From contig CAYWWV010000003.1 in assembly GCA_964462185.1 (NCBI GenBank), forward strand, positions 1 through 64,000: a stretch of 64,000 nt of DNA, read 5' to 3'. Source of the DNA: RBG-16-57-9 sp964462185. Lineage in GTDB: Archaea > Thermoproteota > Bathyarchaeia > TCS64. Below, piece after piece: positions 1 to 8,248 of the stretch. Under the pieces are notes generated by a model. That model had not been told where the DNA came from. It ran no database searches and worked only from the letters and a program-made list of their open reading frames with translations. Both the position numbers and the translations under genes were made by a program. How positions within the stretch are numbered: the stretch's first letter is position 1; each line of letters begins with the position of its first letter.

Positions 1-3
1 GGG

Positions 4-79
4 TGGTAGCCCGGCGGAGATTCGAACTCCGGTCTGAGGCTCCAAAGGCCCCCATCCTTGTCCACTAGACGACCGGGCT
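4..79 (-). tRNA. tRNA-Gln (TTG anticodon), CCA encoded
   Basis: Read on the minus strand, this folds as a full cloverleaf. The 7-bp acceptor AGCCCGG pairs with CCGGGCT. The D-arm has GTCT/GGAT, the anticodon stem GGGGC/GCCTC (one G-U pair) encloses loop CTTTGGA with anticodon TTG, and the T-arm is CGGAG-TTCGAAT-CTCCG. The discriminator A and CCA are encoded in the DNA at 4-7. There is no intron. A TATA-like box lies about 30 nt upstream at 107-114. Confidence 0.93.
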
Positions 80-106
80 GTGCAGGCTTGAAAATGGGGT
101 TGGGTG

Positions 107-114
107 TATTAAAG
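107..114 (-). promoter_or_regulatory. TATA-like box for the tRNA-Gln gene
   Basis: The minus-strand octamer CTTTAATA sits about 28-35 nt before the mature 5' end of the tRNA, the usual archaeal TATA-to-start distance. It is the only AT-rich patch between the tRNA and the end of the next gene. Confidence 0.5.
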
Positions 115-128
115 TTTTCAAGGGGGGG

Positions 129-1268
129 CTAGAGGTATTGGAGGATGGGTTTGGGGTAGCGGCGTTTGAGGGGCTCGTATTTTTGGCAGAGGTATCTCAA
201 CACTACCAGGCCTATGAGCCAGAAGAGGACGGTCTCGGGGAGTTCGAGGAAGAGGGTTCTCCTGGGGTTGGGGGTGAAGTCGGGCCATCGGGCCCTGTAG
301 AGCCATAGGTGGGCCACGTAGAAGAAGAGGGGGTTTCTCCCATAGGTGTGTATGGTTTGGACCAGGGGGTTTCCCTGGGCCCCGTGTTTCTCCAGGGCCA
401 GGCCCAGGGCCATGAGGAGGCACATGATGCCCAGGGTCCACAGGAGGAAGGCCAGGCTCGGAGGGTACTTGGAGACGTAGAGCCAGTCCACCAGGGTGTT
501 GCCCTGGCGGGGGAGGAGGTTCCCGTAGCCGTTGAGGTATCTCACGGCCCAGAAGAGGGCTAGGGAGGCGGCGCCGGTGAGGGCGAGGGGCCTATCCAGG
601 GCCCTGAGTCGTTCGCGGGGCTGGGATTCCAGGTAGGAGCCGAAGCACCAGCCCAGGGCCATGACGCCCAGCCAGGGGATGACGGGGTAGAGGCCCACGT
701 AGGGCCACCTCTCGAAGTTGGGCTCGTGGAGGACGACCCGCAGGTACCAGCCCCAGTTGGGCCAGGGGGGGATGGCTTCCAGGCTGAGGAAGGGGTGGCC
801 CAACACCACCACGAGGCCCCAAACCAGCAACACCCAGGTGGGGAGCCTCCGAGCCACGCTGAGGACTATGAGGCAGACCCCTATGCAGGCCAGCACCCCG
901 AAGTAGGTCCAGGGCAGGCTGAAGGCGGGGGCCACCAGGCCGGCCTCCAGGAGGAGAAGCACCAGGCCCCGCTTGGCAATGTGGAGGGAGACCTCCCGCT
1001 GAGTCTCCCCCCGGGCCAGCCTCCGGGCCGTGGAGATGGCCAGAACCGTCCCCGCCAGGAATATGAAGGTGGGGGCGCAGATGTGGCTCACAAACCTCAG
1101 GAGGAACCACTTGGTGTCCACGAATGGGGGCGCCATCCCCAGGATGCCCTCCCCCCCATGGTGGTAGCGGTTCCAGAACCCCGAGACATGGTCCCAAGCC
1201 ATCACAGCCATCACCACGCCCCGGGCGAAGTCGATGAACCCCAGCCTAGAGGGAGGTTTAGAGCCCAT
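129..1268 (-). CDS. DUF1624 / HGSNAT-like multipass membrane acyltransferase-like protein
   Basis: This 379-residue protein has about ten hydrophobic segments. The N-terminus (FIDFARG, then AWDHVSGFWN around residues 11-32) is typical of the DUF1624 family, which is related to heparan-alpha-glucosaminide N-acetyltransferase; members are predicted to move acyl groups across or at the membrane. The acceptor is unknown. The ATG at 1268 lies about 32 nt after a TATA box at 1299-1306, so the transcript is probably nearly leaderless. The 3' end lies 49 nt from the tRNA-Gln 5' end, in the same direction. The family call is good; the substrate cannot be read from sequence. Confidence 0.8.
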   Translation of the reverse strand: MGSKPPSRLGFIDFARGVVMAVMAWDHVSGFWNRYHHGGEGILGMAPPFVDTKWFLLRFVSHICAPTFIFLAGTVLAISTARRLARGETQREVSLHIAKRGLVLLLLEAGLVAPAFSLPWTYFGVLACIGVCLIVLSVARRLPTWVLLVWGLVVVLGHPFLSLEAIPPWPNWGWYLRVVLHEPNFERWPYVGLYPVIPWLGVMALGWCFGSYLESQPRERLRALDRPLALTGAASLALFWAVRYLNGYGNLLPRQGNTLVDWLYVSKYPPSLAFLLWTLGIMCLLMALGLALEKHGAQGNPLVQTIHTYGRNPLFFYVAHLWLYRARWPDFTPNPRRTLFLELPETVLFWLIGLVVLRYLCQKYEPLKRRYPKPILQYL

Positions 1269-1298
1269 GATACAACAGAGAAAGGGACCACCCAGAGA

Positions 1299-1306
1299 CT
1301 ATATAG
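1299..1306 (-). promoter_or_regulatory. TATA box of the DUF1624 gene
   Basis: CTATATAG on the minus strand ends about 31 nt before the ATG at 1268. The rest of the 1269-1462 intergenic stretch shows no gene. A second AT-rich stretch (TTATAAA near 1415) has no suitable start codon downstream on either strand. Confidence 0.5.
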
Positions 1307-1442
1307 GGTTGTTGGGTTGTGGGGGGAGTCTCCCTGCTCGGAAGGAAAAACAACGGCAACCCGAAAGATTGCTATTGGTTCAGGGAGACTCAACCAGCAT
1401 CTAAACCATCCCTTATAAACTCTTTTACCTTCCAAGGAAAAT

Positions 1443-1459
1443 CCCGGGGTCAACCCGGG
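1443..1459 (-). terminator. GC hairpin followed by T-rich stretch after the 1463-2422 gene
   Basis: Two copies of CCCGGG (1443-1448 and 1454-1459), each self-complementary, can pair around a 5-nt loop. On the minus strand the hairpin begins 3 nt beyond the stop codon and is followed by ATTTTCC. It resembles an intrinsic terminator, though the T tract is short. Confidence 0.4.
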
Positions 1460-1462
1460 GGG

Positions 1463-2422
1463 CTAGGGGGGTGGCTGGGCTACAACCAGGGGCCTCGGAG
1501 AGGCGCCCAGCACCTCCCCGCCCCGAGCAAACACGTAGACATACTCCCCGGCCTCCTCAAACACAAAGGGGAAGACGTACTCCCCCTCCAGCCCGGGGGG
1601 CACCGAGACCGTCTTGGAGACGTTCAGGGCGGCCCGCCCCCCCACGGGGCCCAGGCTGCAGGTGATGTTCTCCATAAGGCTGTGGACCCGGGTGGGGTTG
1701 CGGAAAACCGCCAAGACGTACCCCCCCTCCCCAGCCCCGAGGGCCTCCACCTCCCCCTGGGCGTAGCCCATCCACCTGGAGCCCAGATACTCCAGGTGGG
1801 GCACCCTCACCAGGGGATACCTGGAGACCTGGAAGGGCAGCCACGTCTCCAGAAACAACAGATGGATACGAACCCTGCCCCGCAGCGTCACCTCCACCTC
1901 CCCCCCATAGGTTTCCAAAGCACCCTCCACCGCCCGCCGCAGGGCCCCAGGGTCCCCCACCCTCAGCTGGAGGACCCGAGTCCTGTAGGTGAGGAAGCCC
2001 AGCTTCTCCCGGGGAAAGGAGTAGACACCCCTCTCCACCACCACCCCCTCCACCAACATCTCCAACTCCACATCCGAGGCCGCAGGCTGCACCACCGAGA
2101 CAGGGTTCACCGTCAAACCCACCAACCAGCGCCTCACATACTCGGGAGTCTCCTTCACCAGCCCCGTCTCCGTGTTCACCTGGGGCGAGGCGATGACCAT
2201 CCCCACCTCCAGGGAGGCCTCCCCACCCCCCTGGACGGCCAAGAGGTAGGAGGCCAGGTCCCCCTCGGAGACCTGGAAGACAACCTGGAGCCCCTGGATC
2301 TCCCGGTAGGTGGAGTAAAGGTTCCCCAACTCCCTCCCACCCATGACGGCCACAAACAACAGCACCAGGACGGCCACCCCCCTCAAGTCATCCCGGCCCA
2401 AAGCCCCCGGCCCCCCATCCAT
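1463..2422 (-). CDS. Single-pass membrane-anchored protein of unknown function
   Basis: I do not recognise the family. The protein is about 319 residues with one hydrophobic segment near the N-terminus (VAVLVLLFVAVMGG), followed by a beta-rich extracellular-looking region that contains potential N-glycosylation sequons (NIT, NVS) near the end. The ORF is open to a TTG at 2458, but that lies only about 10 nt from the TATA-like box at 2468-2474. The ATG at 2422 (MDGGPGALG) or the GTG at 2434 fits better. It is divergent from the TopoIB gene and probably shares its AT-rich promoter. It resembles archaeal anchored surface proteins in layout only. Confidence 0.6.
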   Translation of the reverse strand: MDGGPGALGRDDLRGVAVLVLLFVAVMGGRELGNLYSTYREIQGLQVVFQVSEGDLASYLLAVQGGGEASLEVGMVIASPQVNTETGLVKETPEYVRRWLVGLTVNPVSVVQPAASDVELEMLVEGVVVERGVYSFPREKLGFLTYRTRVLQLRVGDPGALRRAVEGALETYGGEVEVTLRGRVRIHLLFLETWLPFQVSRYPLVRVPHLEYLGSRWMGYAQGEVEALGAGEGGYVLAVFRNPTRVHSLMENITCSLGPVGGRAALNVSKTVSVPPGLEGEYVFPFVFEEAGEYVYVFARGGEVLGASPRPLVVAQPPP

Positions 2423-2467
2423 AAACCCATCCACCGCGCAGAATATAGCCGTTCCCAAGACTCAAAG

Positions 2468-2474
2468 TTTAAAA
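2468..2474. promoter_or_regulatory. Shared AT-rich promoter box between divergent genes
   Basis: TTTAAAA lies 39 nt before the TopoIB ATG (2507). Read on the other strand as TTTTAAA, it is about 34-46 nt before the likely starts of the divergent membrane-protein gene. One box may serve both directions. Confidence 0.4.
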
Positions 2475-2506
2475 CAAACCTGGTCAAAAGGAGTGCTTAA
2501 CAAGCA

Positions 2507-4306
2507 ATGCCCCTGAAAAGCCTACGACACAACGGAGTACTGGTGCCCCCACCCTACCAGCCCAAAGGCCTGTCGGTGAAGATCAAGGGCAAATGGCACA
2601 AGCTCACCCCCCAGCAGGAGGAGCGGGTGGTGGCCTGGGCCAAGAAGATGGGCACCCCCTACGTGGAGGACCCCGTCTTCGCCGAGAACTTCCACCGGGA
2701 CCTCAGCGAGCTGCTGGGCTTCCAGGTTAAGCCGGGGGACATCGACTACCAGCCCATATACCAGATGGTGTTGGAGGAGAGGGAGCGGAAAAAGAACCTC
2801 CCCCCCGAGGAGCGGAAGAGGCTCCGGGAGGAGCGCAAACGGGTGAGGGAGGCCAACAAGGAGAAGTACGGGTGGGTGGAGATCGACGGAGTCCGATGCG
2901 AGATCGCCAACTACACCGTTGAGCCCAGCAGCATATTCATGGGCAGGGGCGCCCACCCCCTGAGGGGCCGCTGGAAGGAGGGCCCCCGCCACGAGGACAT
3001 AGAGCTCAACCTGAGCCCCGACGCCCCCGTGCCCCCTGGGAGCTGGAAGGCGGTGGTCTGGGAGCCCGACCACCTCTGGATAGCCCGCTGGAGGGACAAG
3101 CTCACGGGCAAGATGAAATACGTCTGGCCCCACGACAGCGCCCCCCTCAAACAGTCCAGGGACAAGGAGAAGTACGACAAGGCGGTGGAGCTCAGGAGGA
3201 ACCTGGACAGGGTGAGGGAGTTCATCGAGTCCAACCTGGACCACCCAGACCTGAAGAGGAGGAAGACGGCCACCGTCTGCTACCTCATCGACCAACTCAA
3301 CTTCCGGGTGGGAGACGAGAAAGACGAGGCCGACGAGACCGAGGCCGACACCGTGGGAGCCTCCAGCCTGAGACCCCAACACATATCCTTCAACCCCGAC
3401 GGCTCCGTCACCTTCGACTTCCTGGGCAAGGACAGCGTCCGCCACCTCATCACAGCCCACCTAGACGAGAGGGCGGTGCGAAACCTCAAAGAGTTCGCCC
3501 AAACCGCCAACAACAAATCCCTCTTCGAGGAGGTGGACAGCACCGTGGTCAGCGAGTTCCTCGACGAGGTGATGGAGGGCCTCTCAGCCAAGGTCTTCAG
3601 GACCTGCCACGCCACCGAGGCCGTGGAGAAGAAGCTGGAGGAGGTGAAGGTGGACCCCCAGGACCCCGAGTACGTCAAGAAACACGCGGCCACCCTGGCC
3701 AACCTGGAGGCCGCCAAGGCCTGCAACCACAAGAGAACCATCCCCAAGACCTGGGAGGAGAGCCTCCGGCGACAGAAGGAGAGGCTTAAGGAGAGGAGGC
3801 GGAGGGCCCTGGAGAACCAGAGGAAGTACCGGGAGAAGATAGCCAAGACCCGGGCCACCTACGACGAGAGGCTGGAGAAGCTGAAGGCCAGCATCGAGGC
3901 CGAGAAGGAGGCCCTGGCCGAGCTGGAGCGCCAGCTGGAGGAGAGGCTGGCCCAGGGCAAGCCCAGCAAGGGGCTGAAGAGGAGGGTGGAGTCCAAGAAG
4001 AGGAAGCTGAGGGGCCTCAGGAAGAGGCTGGCCGAGACCAAGAGGAAGCGTGGGGAGAGGCTGGCCAAGCTGAGGGAGGCCATGGAGAGGAGGAAGACAA
4101 GAGACCGGGAGGCCATAGAGAAGGCCAAGCTCCAGATACGGGCCAAGGAGCTGACCCGCGACTACAACCTGGGCACCAGCCTCAAGAACTACATCGACCC
4201 CCGCGTCTACCTGGACTGGGGCCGCAGAGTGGACTACGACTGGAGAAACTACTACAGCAAGGCCCTGGTGAAGAAATTCAGCTGGATCGACAACGACGCA
4301 GCCTAA
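2507..4306 (+). CDS. Eukaryote-type DNA topoisomerase IB
   Basis: This 599-residue type IB topoisomerase would relax supercoils by nicking one strand through a 3'-phosphotyrosine. The order is an N-terminal core (roughly 1-200), catalytic core (200-410), a long charged coiled-coil linker (about 415-545) and a C-terminal tyrosine domain. The catalytic set is visible: Arg267 in FRVGDEK, Lys308 in LGKDS, Arg365 in FRTCHAT, His408 in NHKR and Tyr562 in LKNYIDPR. It matches nuclear Top1 rather than the short bacterial or poxviral enzymes. AAAAGGAG lies 13 nt before the ATG. In archaea this family is known mainly from Thaumarchaeota and relatives, so it is a useful lineage marker. Confidence 0.96.
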   Translation: MPLKSLRHNGVLVPPPYQPKGLSVKIKGKWHKLTPQQEERVVAWAKKMGTPYVEDPVFAENFHRDLSELLGFQVKPGDIDYQPIYQMVLEERERKKNLPPEERKRLREERKRVREANKEKYGWVEIDGVRCEIANYTVEPSSIFMGRGAHPLRGRWKEGPRHEDIELNLSPDAPVPPGSWKAVVWEPDHLWIARWRDKLTGKMKYVWPHDSAPLKQSRDKEKYDKAVELRRNLDRVREFIESNLDHPDLKRRKTATVCYLIDQLNFRVGDEKDEADETEADTVGASSLRPQHISFNPDGSVTFDFLGKDSVRHLITAHLDERAVRNLKEFAQTANNKSLFEEVDSTVVSEFLDEVMEGLSAKVFRTCHATEAVEKKLEEVKVDPQDPEYVKKHAATLANLEAAKACNHKRTIPKTWEESLRRQKERLKERRRRALENQRKYREKIAKTRATYDERLEKLKASIEAEKEALAELERQLEERLAQGKPSKGLKRRVESKKRKLRGLRKRLAETKRKRGERLAKLREAMERRKTRDREAIEKAKLQIRAKELTRDYNLGTSLKNYIDPRVYLDWGRRVDYDWRNYYSKALVKKFSWIDNDAA

Positions 4307-4327
4307 CACCCCCCACCTATGGGCGGC

Positions 4328-4588
4328 ATCGGGGAGACCTGGTAGCCGTCTTGGAGAGCCGTTAACCCCATGAGGGCCTTCAACCTCCGAGCCGGGCATA
4401 CCAAGGACCACGACAGCCCCATTCCCCGGTACGGCTCCACCCCGGTGGACGGGCCCTCCCGGGGGAGAAGCATAGCCCCCCACTGGGAGGAGATGCTGGA
4501 GAACCACTACCGGGAGAGGGGCTGGACCAGCGGGGGAGCCCCCAAGGAGACTCTGGCAAGCCTCGGCCTAGAATGGGTGTGGAGATAG
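4328..4588 (+). pseudogene. C-terminal remnant of an aldehyde:ferredoxin oxidoreductase
   Basis: From the ATG at 4370 an open frame of 72 codons reads like the last part of a tungsten-dependent aldehyde:ferredoxin oxidoreductase: MRAFNLRAGHT, PRYGSTPVDGPSRG, then EEMLENHYRERGW and the final LASLGLEW. Similarity continues upstream of the ATG as RAVN. Further back it continues as DLVAVLE in a different frame, with in-frame stops at 4343-4345 (frame of the ATG) and 4364-4366 (other frame). A complete enzyme has about 600 residues, so roughly 500 are missing; the region just upstream is the intact TopoIB gene. I read this as a deleted gene, not a small functional one. Confidence 0.72.
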
Positions 4589-4593
4589 CCCAC

Positions 4594-5016
4594 CTAGCTG
4601 AGTAGGACCACGCCCCCAGCCACGATGAGTAAGGCCCCCACCAATATCCTCAGGGTGAGGGGCTCCCCCAACACCACGGCGGCCACCAGCACCGTCACCA
4701 GGGGGTAGGTGGCCACCAGGCTGGCCGAGAGGCCCGCACCCGACTTGGCGATGGCGGTGTAGTAGAGGAGGTGGCCCAAGGCGAAGCTCACCACCCCCGC
4801 AGCCGCGTAGAGCAAACCCCCGCGGCTGAAGACGGCTGAGACCTCCAACCGGCCCGAGAGGGCCAAGTAGAGGGCGTAGAGGGCCCCCGCAGCGGCGCAG
4901 CTAAGCCCCGTACCCGTCACAGGGTCCAGGGCCTCCCCCACAGCCCCCACCAAGACCGCCTCAACCCCCCAGCAGAGCACAGCCAAAACCGCGTAGACCC
5001 AACCCTCCATAAACAT
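4594..5016 (-). CDS. EamA/DMT-family transporter, half-size
   Basis: This 140-residue protein is almost entirely hydrophobic, with four or five membrane helices. It carries the EamA-type signature ending in GEPLTLRILVGALLIVAGGVVLL. It is half the length of usual ten-helix DMT permeases, so it probably works as a dimer. The substrate is unknown. The start may be the ATG at 5016 or the ATG two codons later (5010). A TATA-like box at about 5040-5048 favours a start in this area. It is convergent with the dead AOR tail and in line with the next minus-strand gene. Confidence 0.8.
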   Translation of the reverse strand: MFMEGWVYAVLAVLCWGVEAVLVGAVGEALDPVTGTGLSCAAAGALYALYLALSGRLEVSAVFSRGGLLYAAAGVVSFALGHLLYYTAIAKSGAGLSASLVATYPLVTVLVAAVVLGEPLTLRILVGALLIVAGGVVLLS

Positions 5017-5126
5017 CCCCTACACAACCCCCCAACCCACAGATAAAAGCTCTTACCACCAACCAACAGAAAAAAGGGAAAACAGCCCCACAGCAGCCGC
5101 GGCGTCCCCGCCCTCCCTGGGGGGAG

Positions 5127-5522
5127 CTAGGAGCCAAGCAGCTCCTGTCTCAACTCGTCCCACACACCGTCTATGACCGCCTCCACCACCCCGCCGTCGG
5201 TGACGACTATCCTCGCCACATGGGGGGTTATCACCTGGGCCACCATCTGGCCAGCCCGGTCACCATACCCAGCGTGCCTACACTGGAACTCCACGGTGAC
5301 GACATATTGGAGGGGGTGGCTCTCCGCCACGGCCACCCCCACCACCTCGATGGAGCCGGGGACGCCGTCAAAGCCGAAGGTGGGGCCCTCCTTTAGGAAG
5401 GCCACCGCGGCCTTAACCGCGGCCTCTTCTTTGAAGGCGGGCGTGGCCCGCCATGCGTATATGCCCAGGGCTGGGAGGGCCCCGAGGATTAGAGCTATTA
5501 TCAACCATGTTTTCTTTCTCAT
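5127..5522 (-). CDS. Small exported or membrane-anchored protein, unknown function
   Basis: The protein has 131 residues. It begins MRKKTWLIIALILGALPALG, a positively charged end followed by a hydrophobic segment, which is a signal peptide or anchor. The remaining 100 residues look like one mixed alpha/beta domain with a single Cys. No recognised family. The start ATG at 5522 is about 32-35 nt after a TATA-like box around 5553-5562. It is divergent from the HpaI-type aldolase, and an 8-bp inverted repeat lies between them. Confidence 0.65.
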   Translation of the reverse strand: MRKKTWLIIALILGALPALGIYAWRATPAFKEEAAVKAAVAFLKEGPTFGFDGVPGSIEVVGVAVAESHPLQYVVTVEFQCRHAGYGDRAGQMVAQVITPHVARIVVTDGGVVEAVIDGVWDELRQELLGS

Positions 5523-5576
5523 TTTAACTCGCTATTCCCTGGGGGGGCGTGGGTATAATATGCTATTTTTTGGAAC

Positions 5577-5601
5577 GGGTGTTCAAAGGAGTAGAACACC
5601 C
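5577..5601. repeat. 8-bp perfect inverted repeat in a divergent intergenic region
   Basis: GGGTGTTC (5577-5584) and GAACACCC (5594-5601) are perfect complements separated by 9 nt. The repeat lies just upstream of the TATA-like box of the minus-strand gene and about 75 nt before the start of the aldolase gene. It could be an operator or an RNA hairpin. Confidence 0.55.
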
Positions 5602-5676
5602 CAGGCCTTCTTGGCACCCCAATACATAGATAGGGAGGGCTACTATCCTCAACCTGTTGGAGTTGAGCGATGAGCC

Positions 5677-6474
5677 TTGAGGAACCTTGTTAAGCGTAAG
5701 CTGAGGGCTGGGAGGCCGGCGCTGGGCACCTGGGTGACCATCGGCCACCCCGACCTCACCATGTACCTGGCCGACATGGGGTGGGACTGGCTGGTCTGCG
5801 ACATGGAGCACAGCCCCTACGGCCCCGAGACCTACCACTTCATGGTCCAGAGCATGCTCTGGGCGAGGAGCCGCTGCATGCCCATGTGCCGCATCCCCTA
5901 CACAGACCTCATCTGGGTGAAGAAGGTGTTGGACGCGGGGGCCACGGGAATCGTCAGCCCCCGGATAGAGACCAAGGAGCAGGCCGAGGAGCTGGTGCGC
6001 CTCATGAAGTACCCGCCCTGGGGGGAGAGGGGGGCGGGGCCCAGGCTGGCCGCCTTCCGGGACCCCGACTACTTCGAGTCGGCCAACGAGGAGACCCTGG
6101 TGGTGGTGATGATAGAGACCGCCAGGGGCGTGGAGAACATCGAGGAGATTTTCAGCGTGGAGGGGGTGGACGCATGCTTCGTGGGTCCCAGCGACCTCAG
6201 CCTGGACATGGGCATCCACAGACAGTACACCCACCCCAGGTTCCTGGAAACCCTCGACAGGATAGTGGAGGTGGGTAGAGACGCCGGCGTGGCCCCCGGC
6301 ATGCACTGCTTCACCACGCCGGGCCCCACCAACATCAACGAGGCGCTGGAGAGAGGATTTCTCTTCTGCGCCGTTAACAGCGACACCGCCTTCATGCGTA
6401 ACGGCGTCCAGCAGGCCTTCGAGTCGATAAAGGGTTGGCAGCCGGGGGAGGCTGGCGAGGAGGTAGCCCTCTAG
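5677..6474 (+). CDS. HpcH/HpaI-family aldolase
   Basis: This 265-residue TIM-barrel protein belongs to the HpcH/HpaI class II pyruvate aldolases, which make or cleave 2-keto-3-deoxy sugar acids or 4-hydroxy-2-oxo acids with a divalent metal. Visible family features are LGTWVTIGHPDL at the N-terminus, CDMEHSPY, a metal-site Glu in MIETARGVENI and FVGPSDLS with the metal-site Asp. The start is a TTG: an in-frame stop (5671-5673) immediately precedes it and an overlapping ATG frame closes after seven codons. GGAG lies about 15 nt upstream. The actual substrate is not determined by sequence. Confidence 0.88.
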   Translation: MRNLVKRKLRAGRPALGTWVTIGHPDLTMYLADMGWDWLVCDMEHSPYGPETYHFMVQSMLWARSRCMPMCRIPYTDLIWVKKVLDAGATGIVSPRIETKEQAEELVRLMKYPPWGERGAGPRLAAFRDPDYFESANEETLVVVMIETARGVENIEEIFSVEGVDACFVGPSDLSLDMGIHRQYTHPRFLETLDRIVEVGRDAGVAPGMHCFTTPGPTNINEALERGFLFCAVNSDTAFMRNGVQQAFESIKGWQPGEAGEEVAL

Positions 6475-6479
6475 AGGGG

Positions 6480-7670
6480 CTACTCGTACCTGAGGGCCTC
6501 CACGGGGTCCAGGCTGGCTGCCTGCCAGCTGGGGTAGACGCCGGCCACCACGCTGGTAACCAGGGCGAAGAGGGTGACCATCAACCCTAGCCTGGGCTCC
6601 GTCGAGACGGGCAGCCCGATGCGGTTGCCTAGGAGGAGGCCGGCTGCGAACCCCAACGCCGAGCCCAGCAGCCCCCCGAGGAGACCCGTGATGGTGGCCT
6701 CGGTGAGGAACACCAACAGGATGTCGCCGTTGGTGGAGCCTATGGCTTTGAGGATGCCTATCTCCCGGGTCCTCTCCAAGACGCTTATGGTCATGGTGTT
6801 GATGATGCTCACCCCCGCCACTATGAGGCTGATGGCCGCGATCCCCGCCAAGACGGCCTCGATGGTCCCCAAGACCTCCCCCACCTGCTCCTGTATCTGC
6901 TCGAAGGTCATCACTAGGACCCGGTCGCCGAACAGTTCCTCCACCTCCTCGGCCACAGAATCCACGTTTTCAATCTCGTCGGCCTGGAGGGCCATGAAGT
7001 CCGCCTGGCCCTCCGTCTCCAAGAGGCCCTGGGCCATCCTGAAGGGGATGATGAAGCTCAAATCGTCGTTCGAGCCAAAGGACCCCCCAACCTTCTCCAG
7101 GATGCCCACCACCCTGAAGTTGCTGGTGCGCTCCTCCCCGCCCACGTAGTAGCGGAGTGTGACCCTGTCCCCCACCTCCAGCAGCCTGTTCCCATCCTCG
7201 TCGAAGGCCACCAGGTGGCCCACCACGGCCGAGGCCGAGTCGCTCTGCACCAGGGCCCGCCCCTCCTCGACTTTGAAGTTGCTGAAAACCTTGAAGTAGT
7301 GGGGTGAGACCCCGATTATGGAGCATGCCCTGGTCTTCCCCCTCACGGTGTAGGAGGCCAGCTGGTTGGCGACGCCGGGGGAGAAGTATTTGACGTGGGG
7401 GATGTTCTCCAGGAGTTGCACCTCCCTCCAGTTGAACCGCTCGCCCACCAGGCCCCTCCCCTGCTCGAGTTGGAAGGGGACCACCATGATGTTCTTGGGC
7501 CCAAACATGTCCAGCTGGGAGCTCACCTCCACGGAGAGCCCCTGGGTGATGCTCACCAACCCCGTTATGGCTGCACACCCGATTAAAACCCCCAACACAT
7601 TCAGGGCCAGCCGGAACCTTCTCTCCGACAACCCCTGGACGGCGGTGAGAAAAACGTCTGCAGGCCTCAA
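6480..7670 (-). CDS. MacB/FtsX-type ABC transporter permease
   Basis: This 396-residue protein has the MacB layout: one helix near residues 20-45, an extracytoplasmic MacB-PCD-like domain (about 50-260) and three C-terminal helices with the FtsX motif VLERTREIGILKAIGST and a final DPVEALRYE. Such permeases work with a LolD-type ATPase, but none lies next to it here, so the partner must be elsewhere. The start appears to be TTG at 7670, about 28 nt from TTTAAAT near 7697. It could export a lipid, peptide or drug, or transmit a mechanical signal. Confidence 0.88.
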   Translation of the reverse strand: MRPADVFLTAVQGLSERRFRLALNVLGVLIGCAAITGLVSITQGLSVEVSSQLDMFGPKNIMVVPFQLEQGRGLVGERFNWREVQLLENIPHVKYFSPGVANQLASYTVRGKTRACSIIGVSPHYFKVFSNFKVEEGRALVQSDSASAVVGHLVAFDEDGNRLLEVGDRVTLRYYVGGEERTSNFRVVGILEKVGGSFGSNDDLSFIIPFRMAQGLLETEGQADFMALQADEIENVDSVAEEVEELFGDRVLVMTFEQIQEQVGEVLGTIEAVLAGIAAISLIVAGVSIINTMTISVLERTREIGILKAIGSTNGDILLVFLTEATITGLLGGLLGSALGFAAGLLLGNRIGLPVSTEPRLGLMVTLFALVTSVVAGVYPSWQAASLDPVEALRYE

Positions 7671-7716
7671 CCCAGGTGAAGGAAAACAAGCCGTGATTTA
7701 AACCCTTGCCGGGGGG

Positions 7717-8160
7717 CTAGTCGATGGTTTCTACTCGGAGGCCGTCGATGTAGTCCTTGGGGAGCCCCAGCTTCTCAGCTCCCTCCAGGATGTGTTTGAG
7801 GTACCGCTTGCTGGGCTTGAAGGGCCCCCGGGGGTTGGTTGTCCTGTACACATGGGCCAGCATGGGCTCCCCCTCCTCGCTCACCACCATGATCACGTGG
7901 CGGTAGTAGGTCCCCCTGTGAACCCCCTCCACCTCGTCGAGGCGCTCCATGTCCTCGGGGGAGATGTCGTAGACGGCTCCCCGGACCAGCTTGTTGAGGG
8001 CGGGCTCGATACCCGTCACCCCTCCCTGGTAGTTCTGGCTCCAATAGTTGAACTGGACCTCCCAGTTGGGGAGGAGGGCCCTACACACGAACCTGGCTGA
8101 GGGCGCAAACCGCCTCAGATTCTCAACATCCATGAAACTCCCATAGGTGAAGTACAGCAT
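7717..8160 (-). CDS. Gamma-glutamylcyclotransferase / AIG2-like protein
   Basis: From the ATG at 8160 the product has 147 residues and begins MLYFTYGSFM, the YGS/YGSNM motif that binds substrate in the AIG2/GGCT fold. The expected acidic residue is likely in the DEVEGVHRG segment. The family includes gamma-glutamyl-amine and gamma-glutamyl cyclotransferases; which activity applies here cannot be told. The open frame continues far upstream (to 8778) but that part is antisense to leuA and has no coding character, so the start was set at the conserved YGS. It is divergent from leuA. Confidence 0.82.
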   Translation of the reverse strand: MLYFTYGSFMDVENLRRFAPSARFVCRALLPNWEVQFNYWSQNYQGGVTGIEPALNKLVRGAVYDISPEDMERLDEVEGVHRGTYYRHVIMVVSEEGEPMLAHVYRTTNPRGPFKPSKRYLKHILEGAEKLGLPKDYIDGLRVETID

Positions 8161-8213
8161 GAACCCACATTTCCCCTCCCAGGTGAAAAAACTACTGGTC
8201 AAGGACCCCAGGC

Positions 8214-8220
8214 TTAAATA
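8214..8220 (+). promoter_or_regulatory. TATA-like box of the leuA-type gene
   Basis: TTAAATA begins 35 nt before the GTG start at 8249, so the predicted transcript would begin within a few bases of the start codon. Confidence 0.45.
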
Positions 8221-8248
8221 CTGGGAGACCCCCTCAAGGGGTACGTGA

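Noticed and set aside
1319..2500. Long plus-strand open frame of 393 codons
   Set aside because: It is antisense to the anchored-protein gene, Pro/Gln/His-rich with no domain, as expected from the complementary strand of GC-rich DNA.
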